Part shown: positions 1-13,500 of the stretch, in pieces
Position numbering within the stretch: position 1 is the first letter of the stretch
Layout of the letters: the number at the start of each line of letters is the position of its first letter
Assembly (NCBI GenBank): GCA_963555705.1
Contig: OY743184.1
Span: forward strand, 32,374,614-32,438,613
DNA length: 64,000 nt
Source of the DNA: Ligustrum vulgare
Taxonomy: Eukaryota > Streptophyta > Magnoliopsida > Lamiales > Oleaceae
Reading direction: 5' to 3'
Program-made: the position numbers and the translations under genes
The notes under the pieces: generated by a model
Database searches by the model: none
The model's input: the letters and a program-made list of their open reading frames with translations, nothing else
Told to the model about the DNA's origin: nothing

Positions 1-7
1 TAAAATC

Positions 8-105
8 CTATAGAACTATAATTATGCCAGCCCCTCTTTTATATTTCTCCAGATAGAATATCCAGTCTTGAAGCCACAGGCCACAACCATTGGGTCGTAA
101 AGAGG
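8..105 (-). CDS. DUF2045 gene, putative terminal exon 11
   Basis: Downstream of a pyrimidine-containing TGTGTAG acceptor (106-108), a phase-compatible frame completes GCC and reads 31 codons, including [20 protein letters not shown], to a TAG at 8-10. With it the summed coding length is exactly divisible by three. I infer it from phase and its protein-like composition; I do not recognise a conserved motif in it. Confidence 0.6.
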
Positions 106-3100
106 CTACACAGCATTGTAGGAAAAATAGTTCTATTAACACCATACCTAGATCTTGTGAATGCAATTTCTAAAAGCATGCTTCTAGAAAAAGCTGAAAG
201 GCTCCTTTACTTGTGAATGCACCCACTGTTTCTAGCCTTCAACAGACAACCATGCGGTTCTTAACCCAAAGATCTTACTACTAAATCATGGAAATCGCCC
301 TTCAGAGGTGGACTATTGTTGGGACGGGCAATAATAGAATATTAGAAAAGGTTTAGTGATACCATATAAAGGCTCATCCTATTCTTTGAAATCAGAGTAC
401 CAAGAAAATTTTACCTGGAACACCAGAGACAGCTACTTCAACTTCTCCACGTCCTCCAGGACCTTTCATGTAAATCCTGTCTGTTTTGCTAGAAGAATTG
501 CCAAGTGACAGAAGGCTTCCAATACCAGTCCTTCCTGCTGTAAAAGTGAAAAATACAGAAAATTATTACTTGGTCAAGTTGACATTTTTTCATTCTAAGT
601 ATCAGAAAAACCAGGGAAGAGTTGTGGAAATAGCATTACAAGTTCATAAATAGACAGAAAATTATGACTTGGTCAAGTTGACATTTTTTCATTCCAAGTA
701 TCAGAAAAACCAGGGAAGAGTTGTGGAAATAGCATTATGAGTTCATAAATAGACACACTGCAAATGAAACAAACTAATCATAATCAGTTGATTTCTCCAC
801 CAAATCATATTCAGTAAACCTCCAACCCACCTCTATTGGAAAGGGGTGGGGGGGGGGGGGGGAATATATATATTATATATATATAAAGATCTAGAGCTCA
901 AAAACACCTAATATGGCATCTTGCTACGTTCATGACCAAGAAATCAAGATTGATTTTTCCAAGTCTTGTAGGAACTTGGAAGTAGTATACTACGCTGAAA
1001 CCTACAAAAAGTAAACGCTAAGGCTGGCTGCATATGCACCTAACAAACCACAGGCTGAGGTAAAAATTTCGGCACGTAGCCACTGAACCAAGTAAAGATT
1101 TCAGTGTGAGAATTTTTTGGGGGAAAAACCCCACTATGTTTTATGAATTTATGTTCCCATTTGACTATCAAAGGCTAGTCCTGCTAGAAATACCCAAACA
1201 CGAACAGCGTCCTCTCCAAAATATTCTAGAGGGGGGATTTTCTTGCTTCAATGCTACCAAAACTCCCAACCTGGCTTATGCTCAGTTTCTTTTTGCATTT
1301 TTGAGTCCAATCACAAACAAAAAAATTATTGTTGAATGGAATGCAGCCATCACATTTTAATGACTTGAGCAAAGCAAACATCCAGGCAAACAATCAATCT
1401 CACATTTGTCCATTAGGAGTAATAATTAATAACCATAAAAGTAATTCGCTAAATTTTCTACTCAAAAGTGCACTGGAACACTAATTTGTCACATGGCATG
1501 TTGGCATTATTACTAGTAGACCCTGAAAAGATGAAGAAACAAGTTCTCTAAAATTGTATATAACATGCAAGTAAGATATTGGACTATGGGTAAAAAGACC
1601 AGTTTAAAGTCCAAGAGATCATAAGATCTCAGTTTTGAGTTCCATTAGAATATGTTGTCCAGTTATGTGATTATTCAGATTGTTTATTGATGTGTGGGTT
1701 CAGCATTTGAAATCAGAACGAATGATTCTATATTTCTTAGAATTATTCATTACACTGCTAATGACCTATATATATACTGCTACAAGGGAGACGAAAAAGG
1801 GAAACAAATCTCCTAATTAGGAGAAAACGAAATCTACCCAAGTATAAACTGTAAATATATGGAAAGTAGTAAATTACAAATCAATCATAATATTATGTAT
1901 ATCTTTCGGATTCCTACACTCCCTCTCAAGTTGGATTGTAAATGTTGACCACTTCCAACTTGCAAATGAAATTATCAAAACTCTATCGTGGTAGTCCTTT
2001 GGTGAAGATATCCGCAGTCTGTTCTTTTGTAGAAATATAAGTCATACAATTAATTCCTCTTTCAGTCTTTTCTTTGATAAAGTGTCGATCCACTTCGATA
2101 TGTTTAGTTCGATCGTGTTGAACAGGATTAAGAGAAATGTTGATAGCGGCTTTGTTATCATAGTAGAGTTTGATTGGAGGTTTTATGGTGATGTGTAATT
2201 CTTCAACAAGTTTCTTTAGCCAAAGTCCTTCGCACATTCCTTGTGCGACAGCTCTAAATTCAGCTTCCGCACTGCTTCTAGCAACAACATTCTGCTTCTT
2301 ACTTCTTCAAGTTACTAAGTTTCCCCATACAAAGGTACAATACCCAGTTGTTGACCTCCTGTCCTCTATGGAACCTGCCCAATCAGCATCTGTGAATATC
2401 TCTACTCCCTTTCTTTCATTTTTCTTGAAGAATAGTCTCCTTCTGGAGGAACCTTTAAGATATCTGAGAATCCTGTATACAGCCTCTAAGTGAACCTCAT
2501 TCTGTGAATGCATATGTTGACTTACCATGTTAACTGCAAATGCAATGTCTGGCCTAGTATGTGATAGGTAGATTAGCTTGCCAACTAATCGTTGGTATCG
2601 ATCCTTTTCAACAGGGTGTCTTGCTTCATCTATTTTTCTACTAGTATCGATAGGAGTATCGCTTGGCTTACATCCCAACATGCCAGTTTTAGTCAGAAGA
2701 TCGAGAACATATCTTCGTTGGGAAACACCGATGCCCTTTTTTGATCTAGCAACTTCCATTCCCAGGAAGTACCGCATTTGTCCCAAGTCTTTTACTTCAA
2801 ATTCTTTGGCTAGACTTCTTTTAAGTCGTTCCATCTCAACTGTATTGTCGCCAGTAAGGATTATGTCATCAACATATACAATTAAAATGGTCTTCTTTCC
2901 ATTTTCAGATAATTGAAAGAACATGGTATGGTCTGATTGTCCTTGCTGATATCCCTGACTTTTCAACACCTTTGCAAATCTATCAAACCATGCCCTTGGT
3001 GACTGCTTGAGACCGTATAGAGATTTTTTTAGCTTGCATACCTTGTTTGCTCCACTCCTTTCGTAAAGACCTTGTGGTAATGTCATAAATACTTCCTCTT

Positions 3101-6100
3101 CTAATTCCCCATTCAGAAAAGCATTCTTAATGTCCAATTGTTGGAGAGGCCAATCCAAATTAGCTGCTAACGATAACAAAACTCGGATTGTGTTTAGTTT
3201 GGCTACTGGTGCGAAAGTTTATGTGTAATCAATGTCATAGGTCTAAGTGAACCCTTTTGCAACAAGGCGAGCTTTGTACCATTCTATTGCTCCGTTGGCC
3301 TTATACTTCACACTAAACACCCACTTGCAACCAACTGGCTTTTTTCCTCTCGGTAACTCCACCACATTCCAAGTTTCATTTGTTTCAAGTGCCCGCATCT
3401 CTTCAATTACTGCCTCTCTCCATTCGGGAATTTCCAATGCCTCATGGATATTTCTAGGAATTTTTGTGCTGTCAAGATTAGAAGTAAAGACACGAAATCT
3501 TGTAGACAAGTAGTTATTATAAGATACGAATTTTGAGATAGGGTGAAAAGTACATGACCGAGTTTGTTTCCTGAGAGCAATAGGTAGATCAATATCAGAA
3601 GACTCGGATTTGGAAGGATCCTCAGATTCGGAAGGATCCTCGTGGAGGTTTGGACCCATTGCCGGTTCGGACTGTTTTGGTGCTTGAGGTGTGAGGTCCT
3701 CGTACTTCGATTTTGATCTTCTTGAGTAAACTAACATTTCTTTGTCATGTTGCTTTTCCACATATTCTCCCCTTGAGTTTAAGTTTCTTTCTGTAGATGG
3801 CATATTTGAATAAGGAGGATTGATAAGTTCAGTGTTTAGGATGGATTCAGGAGGGGATAAAGTGACTTCCAAGAATCGATCTTTACCCAAATTCTCCCCC
3901 TGAAGAGAGGATTTTTGGAAGTAAGGGGTCTGCTTAAAGAAAGTGATATCAAGACTAGTAAAGACCCTCTGTGTAGTAGGATCATAACATTTATATCCTT
4001 TTTGGGTTGGTGAATAGCCAATGAGAACACATTTTAGTGCACGGGTTCTAGCTTGTTCTGAAAATGAGAATGTATATGGACAAAAGTTGTACATCCAAAT
4101 ACTCTGAGAGGTAGGTTGGAGCTAAGGCGGGAGTCTGGAAAAAATGTTTGAAGTTTTTGAAGAGGGGATTTGAACGAGAGGGTACGATTGGGCATTCTGT
4201 TGATGAGGTAGACTGAAGTTAAGATGGCATCACCCCAGAACATTTTTGGCATATTTGCGGTCAACATTAAGGCACAGGAAACCTCAAGGAGATGCCTATT
4301 TTTCCGCTCGACAATCCCATTTTGTTGAGGTGTGTTGACACATGAACTTTGGTGGACAATTCCGTTCTTTTGAAGGTAGTCTTTCAAATTATGATTGAAG
4401 TATTCTGTGCCATTATCAGTGTGCAGAATCTGAATATGGGTTTGAAATTGACTTTGAACCATCAAATGGAAATTGATAAACACAGATTGGACATCAGATT
4501 TTTCTTTTAATAGGTAGACCCAACAAATTCGCGTGTGGTCATCGATAAAAGTAATGAACCATTTAGTGTGAGTGTGATTGGGGATTCGGGTAGGTCCCCA
4601 TAAATCACTATGAATCATAGTAAATGGTTTAGATGGTTTGTAAGTTATTTTTGGGAATGACGAACGTCGATGTTTTGCATATTCACAAATTTCACATTGA
4701 AAATCGATAGGAATTTTATTCGAAAATATGGAAGGAAATACATGTTTTAGATATTGAAAATTGGGATGACTCATCCTATAGTGCCATAACAGAATTTCAC
4801 TATCCCTAGGGACAACTACAGAATCACAACTAGCAAATTGACGTTTTTTACTCACATCAACTTCGTCAAAGTAGTAAAGTCCTCCACATTCCTTAGCACT
4901 GCCAATCGTCTTCCCCGATGACAGGTCTTGAAAAACACAGTGAGATGAAAGAAAATTAGCAGAACAGTTGGAATTTTTTGTTAATTGGCTAATAGACAAG
5001 AGATTGTAGGACAAATTTGGAACATGGATAACAGATTCAAGTGTTATTTGAGTTAGAAATTTTGATACTCCCTTTTCCTGCCACTGATGAGAGTGAGTCA
5101 TCTGCAATTTTCACTTTCAAGTTGCCGGCACAGGGTGAATATGTGGAGAACAGGCGATAAGAGTCTTTCATGTGATCAAATGCATCAGAGTCGATAATCC
5201 AAACGACTCTAAGTTGTGAGGTGGTATTAAAAGCTTTTAGAAAGTTACCTTTGTGAGCCAATGAACTTGATGAACCCGATGTTTGGAGATTAGAAAACAT
5301 TTTATGAAGTTGTTCTAATTGTTCGGAGTCAAAAGCACCGTTCGAGTTGGAATTTTTTCTCAGTGGAGTCAACAGAAGCTTGGTAGCCTTAATTTCTGGC
5401 GTTCTGTCTCGGTTTCCAATCGGCTGGTTTCCCATGTATCTCCCAACAAGTATCCTCTTTATATCTCGACTTTCGACAATGCTCACACCATGGACGTCCC
5501 TTTTGCAACCTTGGGCCCGATCCAATTTTTTCAGTGCCTCGAAATCTTTGGGTTGACCCATTATTTCCAAGCCCATTTGACCCATTTGAGATTCTTCTTG
5601 AAATCAAAGCTTCCGGCCCAATTTCACTTGATATAAGGGCCGACCCATCTACTGTGACTGGCCCAGACAATTTATCCTTCAGCATGATCGTCCTCCTGCT
5701 CTCCTCCCTCCTAACTTCGGCAAAGACCTCATGAGTCGACGGTAGAGGTCGCCGGCTAAGAATCCGACCTCTTACATCGTTCAATTCTCGATTCAGACCC
5801 TCCAAAAACTCAAACACTCTCATTTTCGAGCCGCCTTTTGTAACGTACACCGTCGTCTGCGCAATTCCATTCCTCTTCGATGAGTGAATCAAGTTCTTGC
5901 CAGAGTGCTGTCATCTCCAGGTTACTAGTAGTCAGTGACCTCCCTTTCCCCTTGCTTCGTCTGCCACAAGCGGGTTTTAATTTCAAAGATTTAGGCCGAG
6001 TCTTCAGTGTCGGAATACATCTCTTTGACTGCGTCCCATATGTCTTTTGCAGTTGACATGAAGAGGTAGGTTTTACCGATTGAGGGCTTCATGGAATTCA

Positions 6101-7475
6101 CGAGCCAAGTTCTCAGATTTCCACTTCCTCAGGAGGGTTGCTTCACATCTCCGGTAAGGTATCCAATTTTTCCTTTCCCGTCAACTACCAATTTGATAGA
6201 TTGAGCCCACTCTCGAAAGTTTCTGCCATTGAGTTTCTCTATCGTGAGTTGAAAGGATGAGTTGTCGACTCCAAACGAACTCTTGGTAGGCACAGCCTCT
6301 ATTTCACTACTATGTGATTCGGAGGTCATCGATCCCTTGTTGAGGTCGACAGATTCCGTCATTAAGATGGCTAGGTTTTAGAATGACCCTAGCTCTGATA
6401 CCATGAAATCAGAACGAAAGATTCTGTATTTCTTAGAATTATTCATTATACTGCTAATGGCCTATATATATATTGCTACAAGGGAGACGAAAAAAGGAAA
6501 CAAATCTCCTAATTAGGAGAAAACGAAATCTACCTAAGTATAAACTGTAAATCTATGGAAAGTAATAAATTACAAATCAATCATAATATTATCATTATGT
6601 ATATCTTTCGGATTCCTACAGCATTTTAAATGAAACAAAAGCATAAATGTAACAATCAGTCATAGTAAACCAATAACGTGAAATGAAACTATGAAAGAGC
6701 AGAAAACAGTGATTTCTACGATGTAAGAAAGCAATTTACCATCATATGCTTCTCGAACCATTTGGTAGTTAACAAAGCCAGAGAAAAGTGTGATCTGCAA
6801 TTACAAGCTACAATTGTCACAATGTTTGCCAACGAATAATGAGAATATAATAGTTTAAGCTATGTTTCCTAACTTTTCTAAAATGCAAGAAGCAATTGTG
6901 TCGAATGCTTGATACTCGAATGAGGTATGAGACATTTTTCATATAATTTGCATTGATCTTTATTAATTTAGAAACCATATCAAAGATGTTTAAGTTTTTC
7001 TACAACTATTTTAGATCATAGTATACATTATCTTATCAAAGAAAGCTACATTATTTTATCGCAGAAAGCAAGACAAACCGATATGTAACTTTTCAAGAAA
7101 GCAGGACAAGAATATGTCACAGATCAATTATAATCATACAAAATTATGTATGACATGTATTTTAGTCATTTTTTTATTATTTTTCCAATAAAATGAATAC
7201 TCTATTTAGCTTTGGTATTGAATTTTGAATGTGAAATCTTTTGAATATGAGCTGACGTACTTCATATCACTAGTTGAAACCAAATGAAAATATTCATGGA
7301 TAAAAAATGCATATAGTATGTATAAACAAATTAAAAATGAAGATCCAAACAATTTACTCACATTATGATGAATCTTCTTATAAACAGTTTAATAATTAAA
7401 CTTTTTACTAAATTTTTATGTTCCAAAATTTACCAAACAGGGCTTGTCCTGTCCTTCAAAAGTTGAGAGACATAT

Positions 7476-7539
<64 letters not shown>

Positions 7540-10500
7540 AGGGAGGGGGGGGGGGGGGTAGTTAGGTAGGTAGAACACAGACAGACACAGACACAGTAGT
7601 CTACTGAGCACAGTTTACGTGGCTGTACACTTGTAATCATGACTAGTAGAAACACAACCAGTTTCCAGTGACCCAACATGCAGGTGAAGGAAACAGTGTG
7701 TCTACTTATATATGCTGGTCCATGATATCCTAGAACAAAGAAAAACGCAAGGAAAGCTAGTAAACATGAAATATGCATATGAATATCTCAAAACCTTAGA
7801 GTTAATCTTTCCAGGACTTTTATCAGTTTTCAAAGAAGTTCCAGAACTAGAAGCTTGTTCACTGGGAAATGCTGCCCCATCATGAGCATTAAGCAGGACA
7901 CAATAGCAGTGATCTGTATCGTTCAAGACCTGTGAGGTTTAGCTTTTTAGAAATGGTAGAAATAAAACACAAACTGAACAACTACCTCATACATAAAAGA
8001 GAATCTACACTTTCATTCCTTTTCTCAGCTCTCCCCCAGCATAATGAAAAATGAAGCCTAGTCATGCAACAAGCACTACATAGAAGTTTCGGTAAAATTA
8101 ACTAAATGTGAAGCAGAGACAGAGTATTATGTATGGAGAATATATCTATAAACAAACATAATCATTCTTCATATCCATTTGGACATGATTCGCATTTTAT
8201 TGTAAAATACCCAACAAGAAGTGTAATTAAGAGAAACGTGAGAAAATAATGGCAACAATTTATGACTACAATAAAATTCCAAAAAGAGTTTTATTGAAGG
8301 CCCGCATTTTACCATGAGAATCCCAAAACATAAACCGAAAGTCGAGAAATAAAGCTACAATTTGTATAATTAAACTTTCTATCCAAGATAAATAAACTAC
8401 TGAAAAGAATGAGGAGATCAGGGGCACCACCAAAAAAGCTTGAACTCCATCATCTCCACCCCCATCTATCCTTCACCACCCCCACCTCCCAAGAGAAAGA
8501 TCCAAAAATACATTTCAAAAGTGTATTAATGTTCTAAACAGCCTTCCTAGGTTTCAGCTACTATCCCCTAGAAAGATGGAGATTAAGACATTGTAGGACA
8601 TGAATTTGTACTTAAATCAAACAGTGAACATCACAAAATGTGCACCTTACCACTGCATCAAATGTGGAATCAAAGTCATCAACTGCAAAACATATATCTG
8701 GATAGGCAGGAGTTGTTTCTACTGCCTGAATTCATATGCAAGACAGATGGGAATAATTAAATGAAAGTAAAGTTACATTACACTTTGTTTGTTTTCTTGA
8801 AATTAGAATACTTGCCTTCGTTGAATCCAAATGAAAGTTGATACGACTTGGGGATGCAAATACAGTCTTCACAACCTGTCCAACATTTCTCCCAAGTTTA
8901 CCAAACTCTTCCCAAGACGGAAAAGACGGAACATAAAATTCTAAAACTACAAGTTAAGTAGTCCTCTGTCCCATAATTTTAGATTTAATTTAAACAGACT
9001 TTTTGTGCATAGCATTATGATACTGATATATGGACTATGTTTTACCCATTTCCTCCTATTTTGAATTCAAAATATAAAACATGTAAATGATGATTGCTTC
9101 CACTTCAAATTTTGTCTTTTGCGTAGATAATTGGATAATAAGATAAAAATGTTTTGACAATTTCAAATGAGAAACAAAAGTTTTTTGGGATGTCCAAGAA
9201 GGAAAATGCATCAAAGTGTGAGTTAAACACTAGACTGCATGAATCACAGAAGAACTATAAAAATGAGGCAAAGAAGCAGGTCAAGCAGAAAAGTACAGAA
9301 AAATGAAAGAAAGAAAGCAGCAGAAACATCACAAAATATAGCAGGGAAGATAAATGTATCATACAGAAGGAAGAAAGTGGATAATTCCTAAAAATTCAGA
9401 ATCAATCATGCACAACCTGATGGTCAAGAAACGTATCTTCTTATGATAGAAGACACATCGTTGGTTTAGAGAATTCACAATCTAATTCTATGTAGCCATA
9501 GTGAAGGAATCTTCCTTATCTATTAAACATGAAAGAAATGACAAAATGAATGCTATTATTTATTAATAACACCCGTAAAATCATAAAGTTTTTGTTTGCA
9601 CACTAAGAGCTTGTTTGGTAAGTGTGTGACATCGGTAATGATTTCGATTGAATACCCTCATTGTGAGGCTGCTATTGTCCATAAATACAACAATCATCCC
9701 ATAAATATAGTTTATATCCTATTGACGGTGTGAAATTTTCCAATTTTTTCTTCAAATTCATTTTCAACAACACATTTTTATGGGACCCATCACATTTCAC
9801 ACTTATCAACAACGCATTTGAAAATTTTTCCATCATACCAAACAGGCTCTAAACATTAAGAAAAAAATGGATTACATAATGTGTCCAGAAAATCAAAATT
9901 TCATATAATTTTCAGTAGCTTGTAACAGATTTCGAGATGGTTGATATATGTACTCTGTGCCACAGAGTAAGACAACAAAATAGTATACAAGCTCAAATGT
10001 GAAACTGTTTGTAGGTCGTCTTCTCATTTAATACCTAAAATTACATAATCAGCTTTTTTCTCAGTTACATCAAAGCAGCTTTTTTACTAAATTCTTGCCA
10101 TGTCTAAGAGGGAGATATGAAAGTGAAGTTTATTTTGTCAGGGAAGATCGTAAGAGAAGGTACATCTAATCTCTTTTACATACTTATTTCTATTTTTCTT
10201 TCTTTCTTTCTTTATTTGTATTCTTGAAGGCCAGGACCTATCGTGGGATTCAACCAATCTTCGAGTGATAGAGAATACGCATATGTAAAAGCCTGATTAG
10301 GGAATATATGGGCAGCCTGCCAGCCTCAAGGACATGTCAATTTTTTACATCAATTCTTTGAGAGTAGAAAGCAATGTGGGAAAGACTACTGCTGATGTTT
10401 ACATAAGTCCAATAATAGTTCTCCAAGATAACAAACCACTGAGAACGTTCTAATGATGAAGGAAACCTCTGTCTCTACTTCCTCGAGCTAGTACCTACTT

Positions 10501-13500
10501 TTCGTAGATATTGGTCGAGCTCGAACATCTTCAAACCTCTTCTCCCTCCCTTTGGTATCGCTCCTTGCATGCATTTATTGATCCACTTCCCCCAACAACG
10601 AGAATATATAATAGTATGGCCTCACAGTATCAGTTTATGATTTTTCAAGTTACAGATCACTCCAAAAGGCAGCCTTAATCTTGGAATGATTGGCTCCATT
10701 AGTGGATCCAGGAGGTTCATCAGTAAATTAGGCAAGTAAAATGGGTATAAATAAAGGGAAAACAACACCATTAAACAGGAACACTCAGATTTGGAACAAC
10801 CACAGTTCTACAGTGAAAAACTGCAATACCTTGTAAATGGGAGACACTGGTCTGTCGTTGCAAGTCTGATATTGTTGAAGAACCTGATGACTGGAAAGCA
10901 AAAAAGAAAGAAAAAGGCAGATTTTTTATTTAAAAAGAAATGTTTATTATAAGCAATCGGATAAATAGATAAAGCATTTAAAGATGTGGCTCAGGTAGTA
11001 CATGTTTCTGGACTAGATCAGCTCAAAAGCATGCAAAAGAACCCTAGAAGAGTGTCCATGTCCAGAGTAAATGTGATACTAAATTGAAATTGTACATGTC
11101 TCCATACCAATTCCCTTAGATATCAGGGATTGCCCCAGTTGACTTCATACAGAGGTAAGTGCTAAACTGCTAGCTCCGTAACAATAGCATCTAAAACATG
11201 AATGGAGAGACCATTCACGTATAAAAGTACCGACAAATCCTATAACACTTATCAAAGGACAAATTATGGATTCAGGGTAAAAGATGAGAGTTTTACCTGC
11301 AAATTGCTACTGTAACACTGAAGGATGTATGAGCAATCAAATTCAAGTAAAATGAGTGTCTCCAATCTACATTTATTGAGTTCTCACCAACTAAGTCATC
11401 CAACTGCCCAAGAATAAGAAATTGCTGTCATCTGATATTACATGATTAGATATTATCTCAGCATTTAGAAAAACAATGTACGATAATCTTATTTAAAATA
11501 ATGGAAACAGCACCTAGAATTTTCATTCCTTGTTACAGAAAAATGATTAAAACTTGGTAGGAATGAAAATAAAAAGAATTGGAAAATATTTTCAATTTTC
11601 ATAATTTATTTTTATTTCAATTATCTCAAATCCATATTTTGAAACGAACAATGACCAACTAACACTTTGACTTTACTTTAATGCATTAGATTCAATAGAT
11701 TGATATTTTTTTATGAAAAATCAGATATAAATCTTTTCAGTTCCAAGAGCATCATCTCTAGGCCTGGGCAAAAGAACCGGAACCAACGGTTCGGTTCGGT
11801 CCCGGTTCGGTTCTATCAAAATTTTAAACTGTTCTGGTTCTAAAAATCAAGAACCATCGGTTCTGATTCTGGTTCCGATTCTTGGTTCAGAATCATAACC
11901 AGAACCAAAAACCAAAACAAAACACGATTTTTTTTATTTTTTTAAATATAAGTTTAAAAAAATTAAAAAAAAAAAATCATCAATTCCTAATCTTAATGCA
12001 TGTTATTTGGTCCATTAATCAATATCAATTATCCAAAAACTATTAACTCATTAAACATTATAATAACTATAAGCAAAACAAGTAATAAACAAAAAATCAT
12101 AGATCAAAAAAATCATTTTTCTTTTATTGGTTCTATCATTCAACTTCAAACCTTCAGCCGTCAGTTCTTCAAGAATGAACAAACAATAAATTTTCACTCT
12201 TCATTTTAAAATTAATTGTTATTTTGTTTTCAAGTATTTGCTAAACTTGTGTCAATGTTCCCTGAAAAGGTGGAGAATTACGAGAAGAAATTGAAGAATT
12301 TTTAGAAGGAGCACATACACACGAATGAGGAGATACGTTACTGTTTAAAAAGGTGTGAATATTTTGTTGTCAATGATTTTGAGTGAGTATTCGCATTTTG
12401 ATCAAAGTCGATGACTTTATCGTCTTATGAATCTTACCAGCCGGAATTTACCACAGCTTCATCGCTTAAGTTTGAAAAATTTTAGTTTAGGAAATCGGAA
12501 CCGGAATCGGAACCAGAACCATAAGAACCGAATGATTCGGTTCCGGTTCGATTCTTCTCTTATAAAAAGAACCAAATGATTTCAACATAAAGTCCTCAAG
12601 TATGAATCTCTTGCAATGATCAAAGGAATAAAGGTTAAGAAAAATAATGAAAAGAATATATATATATATATATATATGGAGAGAATAGAAAAATATTTGT
12701 CAGACAAAGTCCTCATCATGCACATGTGAAAGAAAGAAAAAGTAAGAAAAAAATAAATAAAAAGAACTGGATGCAGGGAAGGAGCCAGAAATATGTCTAG
12801 TGGTGGCAAAATTTAATAAAAACGAAATTTTAAAATAAGGTGATAGAATGTTGTTAAGCCCCTATTTGGTACCGATTAAAATCTAGATTTTAATCTAAGT
12901 CAAAGTCAACAATCAATCTCAACTATATATTTCATAGGTCCCACAACTTTACAACCACACGTCTTATCAACTTTTATCAAAATCTACTAAAAATCTAATT
13001 TTAATCTTCATTAAACAAGAGTTTAATAATTTTCACGATATTGCATCATGAAGCCTTCTTAATTTGTTGAAACAATGAATGACGGATTATAGTGTCACAT
13101 TTTTTTTTTGATAAGAAACAGATTTCTATTAAAAACTCAAGAATTTACAACAAACATAATGGACGAGGCGTCCATCTCAACATTTTAACTCTATGCTTCA
13201 ACCCTACCATAATAGACTGGTTTATAAGCTACTTAGAACCAAGGTACATAATGAACTTTGTGGATCTAAGCGAAACAAAAAGTTATCTAAAATACTAAAA
13301 AGGCCCGCTGCTCTTGCCCAAAGCCCTGTGAGAAAAATTATCGAATCCCATATATTATCTATCGATCTCTTAGTGTTGTCGAAGAACCGTTTATTTCTTT
13401 CAATCCATATTGTCCAAGCTGCTGCCATAACAAGAAATTTCCATATCACCTTTTTTTCCTTTTTAACCCCAAAATTCCATTTGATAAGTATAATATCAGC

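Larger units (their letters stand above)
1708..6620 (-). mobile_element. Ty1/copia LTR retrotransposon in intron 9
   Basis: A 4913-bp element lying in the same orientation as the host gene. LTRs of 211 and 217 bp start TG and end CA, and are flanked by the 5-bp target duplication GCATT (1703-1707 and 6621-6625). PBS, PPT and the copia order gag-protease-integrase-RT-RNase H are present. The two LTRs differ at about nine sites plus one 6-bp indel (near 4%), so the insertion is of moderate age. Reading frames are broken by several stops and shifts, so it is non-autonomous now. Confidence 0.95.

Noticed and set aside
1106..1360. 84-codon plus-strand frame
   Set aside because: Lies in intron 9 of the minus-strand gene, with no recognisable motif or codon bias.
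7416..7778. 120-codon minus-strand frame ending in a Pro-Ser-Leu run
   Set aside because: Produced by the (GA)n microsatellite in intron 8; it overlaps no conserved sequence.
11763..12565. A complete hAT element
   Set aside because: The left end and subterminal repeats fit, but I found no right terminal repeat or 8-bp duplication, so only a remnant is claimed.
12582..12809. 75-codon minus-strand frame rich in Ile, Tyr and Phe
   Set aside because: Built on the (TA)n tract; low complexity only.
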